The position numbers were made by a program, and so were the translations under genes. DNA of 27,146 bases from an uncultured Bacilli bacterium (GTDB lineage Bacteria; Bacillota_I; Bacilli_A; RF39; UBA660): assembly GCA_934162555.1 (NCBI GenBank), contig CAKPJE010000005.1, forward strand, positions 1 to 27,146, given 5' to 3'. Under the pieces are notes generated by a model. It was not told the origin of the DNA. It saw nothing but the letters and a program-made list of their open reading frames with translations, and did no database searches. Of this stretch, positions 6,606 through 13,455 are shown one piece after another. Positions within the stretch are counted from its first letter, which is position 1; each line of letters starts with the position of its first letter.

Positions 6606-6611
6606 ATTATA
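6606..6611 (-). promoter_or_regulatory. -10 box upstream of the envelope cluster
   Basis: TATAAT 16 nt before the chosen ATG, with only a weak T-rich -35. The leader would be very short. Confidence 0.35.
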
Positions 6612-6636
6612 CCAAATATTATTTAAATTAAAAAGA

Positions 6637-7257
6637 TTATTTTTCCTTTACAGTATAGTTTTTGTAAAGTTCTGCATCTAAGTAATATATTGGCATTCCT
6701 TTTTCTCTGAATTTTTTTTCATATTCGGTTAAAATATTATTTTCATCATTATAATCTAATGAAACTTCATTTAATACATAACCAAAATTACTTAATGAAA
6801 CAAGTGAATATTCAAATAGTGATCTATTATCTGTTTTTAATATTATGTGCGGATTGCCTTTAAATATTTTGTTATATTTTTCTAGAAAGATAGGACTTGT
6901 TAATCTTCTTTTTGCATGTCTTTTTTTAGGCCATGGATCACTAAAATTTAAATATAGTGTGTCTATTTTTTTATCAAATACTTCATCTATATTATTAGCA
7001 TCTAAAAGTAATAATTTTAAATTATTTAATTCTAAATTTTCTAATTTTTTTACGCCACTTACTAAAACACTAGCATATTTTTCAACCCCAATAAAATTAA
7101 TATCTGGATATTTAGAAGCAGATTCTATTATAAAATCACACTTTCCTGTACCTATTTCTAAACATATTTTATTATTATTTTCAAAATTAATTTCTTTATT
7201 TACATACTTTGAACTTAAAACAATATCATTTGCTTTTGGATTGTTTTTTAATCTCAT
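6637..7257 (-). CDS. trmB: tRNA (guanine-N7-)-methyltransferase
   Basis: 206 residues, usual for TrmB, which transfers methyl from S-adenosylmethionine to G46 in the tRNA variable loop. Visible motifs are the SAM-binding CLEIGTGKCDFIIESA (about 33-48), the acidic strand end FIGVEKY, LLLDANNIDE, and the family signature LNFSDPWPKKRHAKRRL (about 107-123). The last of these contains the conserved Asp and the basic tRNA-binding run. The start is the ATG at 7255-7257 (MRLKNNPKA) with AAAGGAAGTG upstream. A longer frame from 7305 adds 16 residues that overlap the divergent promoter region and have no RBS. It is divergent from the small plus-strand gene at 7331. Confidence 0.95.
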   Translation of the reverse strand: MRLKNNPKANDIVLSSKYVNKEINFENNNKICLEIGTGKCDFIIESASKYPDINFIGVEKYASVLVSGVKKLENLELNNLKLLLLDANNIDEVFDKKIDTLYLNFSDPWPKKRHAKRRLTSPIFLEKYNKIFKGNPHIILKTDNRSLFEYSLVSLSNFGYVLNEVSLDYNDENNILTEYEKKFREKGMPIYYLDAELYKNYTVKEK

Positions 7258-7304
7258 AAAATCACTTCCTTTAAATATAATAACACACTTTTTGAAAAAA
7301 AGCA

Positions 7305-7310
7305 TATAAT
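7305..7310 (+). promoter_or_regulatory. -10 box of the small plus-strand gene
   Basis: TATAAT 20 nt before the ATG, with GGAGG between. No good -35 hexamer is present at the right spacing. Confidence 0.4.
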
Positions 7311-7330
7311 TTATTAGAAATGGAGGAAAT

Positions 7331-7561
7331 ATGCGAAAAGATAGAGCTTGTCCTTATTCTAACACACCAATGATGCCTGGATTGTACCCAATGATGCCTG
7401 GAATGTACCCAATGCCATCTTTTGATACTCAAACTAGTTCGACAAGTAATTTAGAAGAAAGGTTAAATAATTTAGAAAGAAGAGTTAGTAGATTAGAGTC
7501 TTCTTTAAATGATACAAACATCACTAATAATTATAATAGTGCTTCTTATCAAATGATGTAG
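7331..7561 (+). CDS. Small Met/Pro-rich protein with C-terminal coiled coil (unknown function)
   Basis: 76 residues, preceded by GGAGG at ideal spacing and followed at once by a strong terminator, so it is a real single-gene unit. After MRKDRACPYSNT comes a duplicated heptapeptide, MMPGLYP-MMPGMYP, encoded by a 21-bp tandem repeat at 7367-7408. A Ser/Thr-rich hinge precedes a heptad-patterned segment, LEERLNNLERRVSRLESSL (about 42-60), that should form a short coiled coil. There is no signal peptide. The Pro/Tyr/Met-rich head plus coiled-coil tail recalls small coat or structural proteins of Bacilli, but I do not recognise the family and no function is assigned. Confidence 0.8.
   Translation: MRKDRACPYSNTPMMPGLYPMMPGMYPMPSFDTQTSSTSNLEERLNNLERRVSRLESSLNDTNITNNYNSASYQMM
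7367..7408 (+). repeat. 21-bp tandem repeat inside the small plus-strand gene
   Basis: Two copies (7367-7387 and 7388-7408) differing at one base, plus a partial third (CCAATGCC), encode PMMPGLY / PMMPGMY / PMP. Confidence 0.9.
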
Positions 7562-7586
7562 AAAGATCTGAAAAAGATCTTTTTTT
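7562..7586 (+). terminator. Terminator of the small plus-strand gene
   Basis: AAAGATCT (7562-7569), loop GAAAA, AGATCTTT (7575-7582) and a T-run. The hairpin begins on the base after the TAG stop. Confidence 0.9.
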
Positions 7587-7611
7587 AAAAGGAACTTATT
7601 TACCAAGTTCC
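7587..7611 (-). terminator. eno terminator
   Basis: On the minus strand GGAACTT (7605-7611) pairs with AAGTTCC (7591-7597), with a 7-nt loop, followed by TTTT. It encloses the end of the eno reading frame including its TAA (7596-7598). Confidence 0.85.
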
Positions 7612-8819
7612 TCCTCTATTCTCATTAATTGATTATATTTGCACATTCTATCTGTTCTTGACATTGAACCAGTTTTGATTTGGCCTAAATCAAGACCTAC
7701 TGCTAAATCAGCAATTGTTGTATCTTCTGTTTCGCCACTTCTATGGGATATAACTGTTTTATATCCATTCTTTTTAGCTAAATTAATAGTTTCTAATGTT
7801 TCAGTTATTGTCCCAATTTGATTTACTTTTATCAAAATAGCATTACCTGCTTTATTGTCAATTCCCATTTGTAGATATTTACTATTGGTTACAAATAAAT
7901 CATCACCAACTAATTGTACTTTATCACCTAATTTTTCAGTTATACTTCTAAATCCAACCCAATCATTTTCATCTACTGGATCTTCAATAGAAATAATTGG
8001 ATAATCATTTACTAAATTAATAAACATATCTATTAATTGGTTAGTTGTTAATTTTTTACCTTCAACATTGTATAAACCATCTTCATAAAATTCACTAGCA
8101 GCTACATCTAAACCAATATTTACATCTTTACCAGGAACGTATCCTGCTTTTTTTATAGCTTCCATTATGAAATCTAAAGCTTCTCTAGTACTCCCTAGAT
8201 TTGGTGCGAAGCCACCTTCATCACCTACTGCTGTAACATAACCATGTTCTTTTAGAATTGCTTTTAAATTATGAAAAACTTCAGCACCAATTCTAATTCT
8301 TTCGTGGATTGTATCAGCTTCTGGTATAATCATAAATTCTTGAAAATCTATATTATTATCAGCGTGAGCGCCACCATTCATTATATTCATCATTGGTCTA
8401 GGTAAAGTTTTACCATTTCCAATATACTTATAAACTGGTTCGCCTTTATAATTTGCAGCAGCTCTTAAAACAGCCATACTAACCCCTAAAATTGCATTCG
8501 CTCCTAATTTAGACTTATTTTCTGTTCCATCTAAATCAATCATAATAGTATCTATTTCTTTTTGATTTAAAGCATCTTTACCTATTAAAGCTGGTTTAAT
8601 AATTTCATTAACATTATGAACAGCTTTTAAAACACCTTTTCCTAAATATCTACTATCTTTATCACGAAGTTCTAATGCTTCTCTCATACCAGTTGAAGCA
8701 CCACTTGGGACAGCAGCTCTTCCCATTATTCCGCTTTCTAAATAAACATCAACTTCAACAGTTGGATTTCCTCTCGAATCAAGTATTTCTCTTGCTACAA
8801 TATCTTTAATTTTTGACAT
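7596..8819 (-). CDS. eno: Enolase (phosphopyruvate hydratase)
   Basis: 407 residues. It catalyses 2-phosphoglycerate to phosphoenolpyruvate in glycolysis. The family pattern is complete: AREILDSRGNPTVEVDV, VPSGASTGMREALELRD, MMNIMNGGAHADNN, VGDEGGFAPN (catalytic Glu), the Mg ligands in GLDVAASEF, SIEDPVDE and VGDDLFVTN, the catalytic Lys in LIKVNQIGT, SHRSGETEDT and IKTGSMSRTDR. It stops about 15-20 residues earlier than typical enolases (about 430), just after QLMRIEEELGK, so the usual C-terminal tail is missing. RBS AGGAGG. It starts 9 nt after murD and is probably co-transcribed with it. It can be surface-exposed in some Bacillota, which is not evident here. Confidence 0.97.
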   Translation of the reverse strand: MSKIKDIVAREILDSRGNPTVEVDVYLESGIMGRAAVPSGASTGMREALELRDKDSRYLGKGVLKAVHNVNEIIKPALIGKDALNQKEIDTIMIDLDGTENKSKLGANAILGVSMAVLRAAANYKGEPVYKYIGNGKTLPRPMMNIMNGGAHADNNIDFQEFMIIPEADTIHERIRIGAEVFHNLKAILKEHGYVTAVGDEGGFAPNLGSTREALDFIMEAIKKAGYVPGKDVNIGLDVAASEFYEDGLYNVEGKKLTTNQLIDMFINLVNDYPIISIEDPVDENDWVGFRSITEKLGDKVQLVGDDLFVTNSKYLQMGIDNKAGNAILIKVNQIGTITETLETINLAKKNGYKTVISHRSGETEDTTIADLAVGLDLGQIKTGSMSRTDRMCKYNQLMRIEEELGK

Positions 8820-8828
8820 ATATTCCTC

Positions 8829-10145
8829 CTATAATTTATTTATTACATCCTTGTAAAGTGTTCCACGTTCTTCAAAACTATTAAATTGATCCCATGATGC
8901 ACATGCTGGACTTAATAATATTATATCTCCTTTATCAGATAATTCAAATGCTTTTTTCGTAGCTTCTTCTAAATTATCAACTACTTTACATTCTTTTTTG
9001 CACCATTTTTTTATTCTATCTTTTGTTTCGCCATAACAAATAACATATTTTACATGTTCCATATGACTATCTAATTCATCAAATGAGTGTCCCCTATCAA
9101 GTCCTCCCATAATTAATATTGTTGGACTATCAAATGAATCTAAAGCAATTCTTGTTGAAACTGTATTAGTAGCTTTTGAATCATTATAGATTTTTCTTCC
9201 ATCTATTTCTTTGACAAATTCAATTCTATGCTCAACACCTTTGAATGTAGATAATTCATCATATATTATTTCATTTGGTATATTTAATTCTTTCATAACT
9301 ATTATTGCACACATAATGTTTTCATAATTATGCATTCCCTTAACTAAGATATCTTTAGTACTGATAACTTTTTCATTTTTATAGTAAATATTACCATCTT
9401 CATAATAACAATCTGTTTTTCTTTTTGATGAAAAATATTCTTTTCTTCCTTTTATATCATTTGTTAAATTAACAACATCTTCATTTTCCAAATTTAAAAT
9501 TGCTAAACTATTATCGTCAAAATTTTTAAATATTCTTTTTTTGATATTTTTGTAATTTTCATAATTACCAAAGAAATCAATATGTACTGGTATTAAATTT
9601 GTAAGTACAGCAATATCTGGTTTAAAATCTTTAAAATTATTTAATTGCTGACTTGATATTTCCATTACCAAGATATCATTTTCTTTTATTTCTTCAATCA
9701 TTTTAGATAAAGGGATTCCCATATTACCACACATATGGCAATTAGGGGTAAATCTTTTTATCATATTATAGATTATTGTTGTTGTCGTTGTTTTACCATT
9801 TGAACCTGTAACACAAATTAATTTTACTTTTGGTAAGAAATGAAATGCAACCTCAATTTCATTAATAACACTTATTCCTAAGTCATTAGCTTTTTTTACT
9901 AATTCATTTTCATTACTAATTCCCGGATTTTTAACAACATAGTCAAAACTAGAATCTAAATATGGTAAAGCATCTTTATCAATATGTACCTTAACTCCTA
10001 ATTTTTCTAATTCTTCAACTTTTTCCTTTTCTTGTTCTTTAGCATCTACTAAAACTATCTCATTATTATGTTTTTTTAATAGTTTAGAAACTTCATAACC
10101 ACTTCTCGCCATTCCAAAAACAAATATTTTTTTATTTTCAAACAT
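8829..10145 (-). CDS. murD: UDP-N-acetylmuramoylalanine--D-glutamate ligase
   Basis: 438 residues, close to the usual 440-450. This cytoplasmic Mur ligase adds D-Glu to UDP-MurNAc-L-Ala in peptidoglycan precursor synthesis. It begins with a Rossmann-like KIFVFGMARSGYEVSKLL. The ATP-binding CVTGSNGKTTTTTI is at about 108-121, then MEISSQQLNNF, the central HIDFFGNYENY, and the C-terminal ligase domain with GVEHRIEFV, YNDSKATNT, ILIMGGLDRG and LLSPACASWDQF. RBS AAAGGAAAA. It indicates a walled cell, which argues against a true Mollicute. It follows the YfcC permease terminator and precedes eno by 9 nt. No convincing promoter is seen in the 32-bp gap, so readthrough of the upstream hairpin is possible. 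Confidence 0.97.
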   Translation of the reverse strand: MFENKKIFVFGMARSGYEVSKLLKKHNNEIVLVDAKEQEKEKVEELEKLGVKVHIDKDALPYLDSSFDYVVKNPGISNENELVKKANDLGISVINEIEVAFHFLPKVKLICVTGSNGKTTTTTIIYNMIKRFTPNCHMCGNMGIPLSKMIEEIKENDILVMEISSQQLNNFKDFKPDIAVLTNLIPVHIDFFGNYENYKNIKKRIFKNFDDNSLAILNLENEDVVNLTNDIKGRKEYFSSKRKTDCYYEDGNIYYKNEKVISTKDILVKGMHNYENIMCAIIVMKELNIPNEIIYDELSTFKGVEHRIEFVKEIDGRKIYNDSKATNTVSTRIALDSFDSPTILIMGGLDRGHSFDELDSHMEHVKYVICYGETKDRIKKWCKKECKVVDNLEEATKKAFELSDKGDIILLSPACASWDQFNSFEERGTLYKDVINKL

Positions 10146-10165
10146 TTTATTTTCCTTTCATTTTA

Positions 10166-10192
10166 TAAAGGTTGGGCTTAAATAACCCAACC
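10166..10192 (-). terminator. Hairpin at the end of the YfcC-type permease gene
   Basis: GGTTGGG/CCCAACC stem (10170-10176 with 10186-10192) extended by A-T/G-U pairs. The TAA stop (10178-10180) lies in the apical part. The downstream tract TTTATAAAAT is weak, so some readthrough into murD is plausible. Confidence 0.6.
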
Positions 10193-11551
10193 AATAATTA
10201 AGAATGTAATTAATAATATTCCAAGTGTTATAAGTACAAACTTATAAATATGCTTAATCCATTCTTTATAACCAATATCAAAGTATGATAATCCACCAAG
10301 TAATAATGCACTGGTTGGTGTTACAAATAATGTTAAACCATAAATAGTTTGCATTATAAATGTCATAAGTGAATAACCACCACTATAAGCTGTTTGTAAT
10401 ACTGTACTTAAATCACTTGCTAAATAAATAAATTGACCATAGAAGAATGTTCCAACACTTGAAAGTATTGTCATTGGTAAAATACTTACTTCCTCTGATA
10501 AACCTATTATTTTATTAAATACTGTATAAATTATTGATTGACCAGTTTGACTTGTAAAAAATGGCATTAAGATTACAAATGATAACGTTGTAAATATAGA
10601 CATTGGTAATAATTCTTTTGCACCCCCTACAAATCCATCATATGTATCTTTTATTTTTAAACCATAAATCCAAGCAATTGCGATTGAAGCAATTAATAAT
10701 ACAGCCGAAAATTCAACCTCTGAACACATACCAATTGCTTTAATATTTTGACCTAATACTCCAGAAACAATTGAAAAACCATTTACTTTAATCTCCGAAA
10801 TAGCTGAGTGCAAATCATTAAAAATACCAATATTAAAAGCATAAGACCAACTAAACATTGATATAAAACCAACTATTATAGCAATTAATGCAATTACTAT
10901 AGCAGGCATAGTTTTTACTGTTTTGTCTTGTTCTATTTTTTTAGGACTAAACTCTGTATTTGATTTTTTAATATATATAATTAATAATGTAGATAAAATT
11001 AATAAGATTGCTATTTTAAATACTAATAAAGATGTATATTCAACTTTATAAAAATAATTAATGTATCCACTTACATCAAATGCAAGAAGTGAACCAATTA
11101 TTCCTACGAATATTGATCCTATTGTTGCAAGCATAGCATTCTTTTTATCATATCCTAATGCTTCTAAAACATCTTTAAAGAATGGTACTAATATAAATAA
11201 TCCCATCATTATTCCAAGTATTGATGATAGAAGTACTAGTAATATTACTGTTATCATTAAGAATGATGTTCTATTTTTTTCTTTTGCGCATGCTCCTACT
11301 AGGTTATTGTAAACTCCTGTTTTCTTTAATATTCCATAGAATCCACCTACTACAAGTAAATAAACTCCATATTGGACAAATGTTTGAAATGATTGTAATG
11401 GATAATAAATTAAATCAAATAATCCAAGTGGTTCAAGACTACCTTCAGTATAAGTACCATTTGTATAACTTCCTGTTTTAATTATCCATGTTAATAAAGC
11501 AAATATTAATAATGAAATTAGTATTGTTTTTAATAATTTTTTATTGTTCAT
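10178..11551 (-). CDS. YfcC/DcuC-type permease (ion transporter superfamily)
   Basis: 457 residues with about 12 hydrophobic segments. Features of the YfcC/C4-dicarboxylate anaerobic carrier family include an early periplasmic SYTNGTYTEGSLEPLGLFDLIYYPLQSF, VYLLVVGGFYGILKKTGVY, and the paired re-entrant-like regions (GMMGLFILVPFF-like GIMMGLFILVPFF; FFTSQTGQSIIYT; LFVTPTSALLLGGLSYF). These proteins move small organic acids or amino acids and peptides across the cytoplasmic membrane; the substrate cannot be told from sequence. It starts 11 nt after the kinase-like gene with an AGGAGG RBS and is the last gene of the unit that begins at 13247. Confidence 0.85.
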   Translation of the reverse strand: MNNKKLLKTILISLLIFALLTWIIKTGSYTNGTYTEGSLEPLGLFDLIYYPLQSFQTFVQYGVYLLVVGGFYGILKKTGVYNNLVGACAKEKNRTSFLMITVILLVLLSSILGIMMGLFILVPFFKDVLEALGYDKKNAMLATIGSIFVGIIGSLLAFDVSGYINYFYKVEYTSLLVFKIAILLILSTLLIIYIKKSNTEFSPKKIEQDKTVKTMPAIVIALIAIIVGFISMFSWSYAFNIGIFNDLHSAISEIKVNGFSIVSGVLGQNIKAIGMCSEVEFSAVLLIASIAIAWIYGLKIKDTYDGFVGGAKELLPMSIFTTLSFVILMPFFTSQTGQSIIYTVFNKIIGLSEEVSILPMTILSSVGTFFYGQFIYLASDLSTVLQTAYSGGYSLMTFIMQTIYGLTLFVTPTSALLLGGLSYFDIGYKEWIKHIYKFVLITLGILLITFLIIGWVI

Positions 11552-11562
11552 AAATCCTCCTG

Positions 11563-12126
11563 TTAAAATCTCCTTTTTATGTCTTCTAAAATAATACCCA
11601 CTTTTTCTTCTAAATCTTCAAGCGTACCATCATTAACTATTTTATAGTCAAAATTATTATAATCATCAAGATCCGTTTCTGTATAATGTTTTTGTTCGCT
11701 TGCTGTAAGTTCAGATTCTAAAGATGGTCTTGTAACATTTATAACAATGACATTTTTTAACTCTTGTTTTGGTATATCAAGCTCTACTTTAGCTCTTGCA
11801 TCACTTATTGTTATGATATCAAAAAAGTACGAATAAACTTTTATATCTGATATCATCCTTTTAACAAAGAATAGAAAATCTATTTTTTGTCTTATTAATT
11901 CTGTTCCTAATGTTTGCAATAATTCACGTGGTTTAGTTTCTTCACTACCATCCCAATTGCTTATTTTTTTAGCATATTCTTTTATTGGTGTACTATATTG
12001 TAAATTAATTGTATTTAAACCTATTCTTTCATATGCATCTCTTATCATTTTTGCAACAGTATCTTTTCCATGTCTAGCTTTACCACTTATAATAAAGATA
12101 AATGGATTTTTTTCTTCTAAATTCAT
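11563..12126 (-). CDS. P-loop nucleotide kinase-like protein (deoxynucleoside monophosphate kinase-like)
   Basis: 187 residues. Walker A is GKARHGKDT (15-23), preceded by the strand FIFIIS, with YSTPIKEYAKKI, KPRELLQTLGTELIRQKI, TISDARAKVELDI (a DxR lid-like region) and a C-terminal DYKIVNDGTLEDLEEKV. The GK.R.GKDT loop, the E..RELLQ.LGTE..R segment and the final ND-G-x-L motif are those of the phage-type dNMP kinase group (adenylate-kinase-like fold). The substrate is not certain. Its ATG overlaps the TGA of the upstream permease (ATGA), so translation is coupled. It ends 11 nt before the YfcC gene. A phage-related origin is possible but composition is like its neighbours. Confidence 0.75.
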   Translation of the reverse strand: MNLEEKNPFIFIISGKARHGKDTVAKMIRDAYERIGLNTINLQYSTPIKEYAKKISNWDGSEETKPRELLQTLGTELIRQKIDFLFFVKRMISDIKVYSYFFDIITISDARAKVELDIPKQELKNVIVINVTRPSLESELTASEQKHYTETDLDDYNNFDYKIVNDGTLEDLEEKVGIILEDIKRRF

Positions 12127-13247
12127 ACTTTTACCTCCATTTTATCGGCTTTAAAAAATTTATATTTTTCATTGTAATATGTAATTATTTCTTTTAATAC
12201 CGCTACTATTGGAGTTGCAATTATCATGCCAATCATTCCGAAAAAATAACCAAATAATAATAATCCAACTAATATTGTAACTGGACTTAGTTTTACTGAT
12301 TTGCCCATTATTATTGGCGATAATACATTTCCTTCTATTGTTTGGATTATTGAAAGAACAACTATTACTAGTATTCCTGTTAATGGACTTACTGTAAATC
12401 CTAATACTACTGCTGGTATAGCGCCTATGTATGGTCCCAAGTATGGTATTACATTGGTAACGGCACAGAATATTGCAAGTATAATTGCAGCTGGTACTTT
12501 TAATATTAATAATCCAATTAATGTACAGCCAAAAATTATTAATGATGAATATATTGTACCTCTTATAAATTTATTTAATATATAATTTATTCTTGATAAT
12601 AAATCCCATACTTCCTTACGAAATTTTGTAGGTATAATTACTTTTATTCTTTCTGGTGTTTCATTGAAATCAAGTAATAAAAAGAAGCCTACCATTAATC
12701 CAAGCCAGAATGTTCCTAGTCCAGATATTATATTTGATACTGTTTTAGTAATCCATGAAACGATACTTGTAGCATCAAATTCTGAAGCTATATCTGTTAC
12801 TTTCTTTATAATTGCTGTCTTAGTTGATGTTAAATCGATTCCTTCTATTGTAAAATCATCAATCCATTTTAGTGTATCATTAGTTATTTTACCTAAATTT
12901 ACTGTTTGAACTTGTTCAACAATTACCGGTACAATTTCTACTATCAATAGTATTAATATACCAACAAATGTTACAAAAACAATTAAGGATCCAAATATTC
13001 TTTTTATTTTATGTTTTTGCATCCATGTTACGAGTGGATTAAATAACCAAGCAAATACTAGTCCTATAAAAAGAGGTGTTAGTATTTGTAATAGTTTACT
13101 TATAAAAGGCATTATTTGTAATTTATCACCTATTAGTGTTACTAAATACACTGCCGCTATAATAAGAACTATATGTAATAAACCTATTAATCTATTACCT
13201 TGAGTTAATAAATTATTAATTTTTCTTTTATTTATTTCATCCTTCAT
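12123..13247 (-). CDS. AI-2E family transporter (PerM/TqsA type)
   Basis: 374 residues. It has N-terminal transmembrane segments (IGLLHIVLIIAAVYLVTLIG; LLQILTPLFIGLVFAWLFNPLV), a central extracytoplasmic helical region (about 115-165), and the conserved C-terminal transmembrane block. In that block LLLDFNETPERI, NVIPYLGPYIGAIPAVVLGF and GNVLSPIIMGKSVKLSPVTIL are the family hallmarks. Members include TqsA and various exporters; substrates differ and most are unknown, so quorum-signal transport should not be assumed. A perfect promoter (13265-13293) and an AGGAGGG RBS make it the head of a three-gene unit. It ends with TGA, used here as a stop. Confidence 0.93.
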   Translation of the reverse strand: MKDEINKRKINNLLTQGNRLIGLLHIVLIIAAVYLVTLIGDKLQIMPFISKLLQILTPLFIGLVFAWLFNPLVTWMQKHKIKRIFGSLIVFVTFVGILILLIVEIVPVIVEQVQTVNLGKITNDTLKWIDDFTIEGIDLTSTKTAIIKKVTDIASEFDATSIVSWITKTVSNIISGLGTFWLGLMVGFFLLLDFNETPERIKVIIPTKFRKEVWDLLSRINYILNKFIRGTIYSSLIIFGCTLIGLLILKVPAAIILAIFCAVTNVIPYLGPYIGAIPAVVLGFTVSPLTGILVIVVLSIIQTIEGNVLSPIIMGKSVKLSPVTILVGLLLFGYFFGMIGMIIATPIVAVLKEIITYYNEKYKFFKADKMEVKV

Positions 13248-13264
13248 ATGACCCTCCTAGGAAA

Positions 13265-13293
13265 ATTATACACTTTATTTTGTTATTTTTCAA
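13265..13293 (-). promoter_or_regulatory. Sigma-A promoter of the AI-2E/kinase/YfcC unit
   Basis: -35 TTGAAA (13288-13293), a 17-nt spacer ending in GTG, -10 TATAAT (13265-13270). Upstream, TTAGAA-AA-TTCTAA (13311-13324) is a short palindrome that could be an operator but is AT-rich enough to be chance. Confidence 0.85.
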
Positions 13294-13411
13294 TTAAAAA
13301 TCATAAAAGATTAGAAAATTCTAAGAAATATATGACATTTTACAATTAATAGAGATAAATAGATTTTTAAAAGTAATTTGTTATATACATATATTTTTTT
13401 AATAACACCAT

Positions 13412-13446
13412 AAAAAATGTTAGAAAATAAATTCCCAACATTTTTA
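13412..13446 (-). terminator. polC terminator
   Basis: On the minus strand AAAAATGTTGGGA pairs with the complementary TTTCTAACATTTTT (with G-U pairs) and is followed by T-rich sequence, just beyond the polC stop. Confidence 0.7.
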
Positions 13447-13455
13447 AATATACTT

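Noticed and set aside
13311..13324. TTAGAA-AA-TTCTAA palindrome upstream of the AI-2E promoter
   Set aside because: Only six AT-rich base pairs per arm; expected by chance in such DNA, so not listed as an operator.
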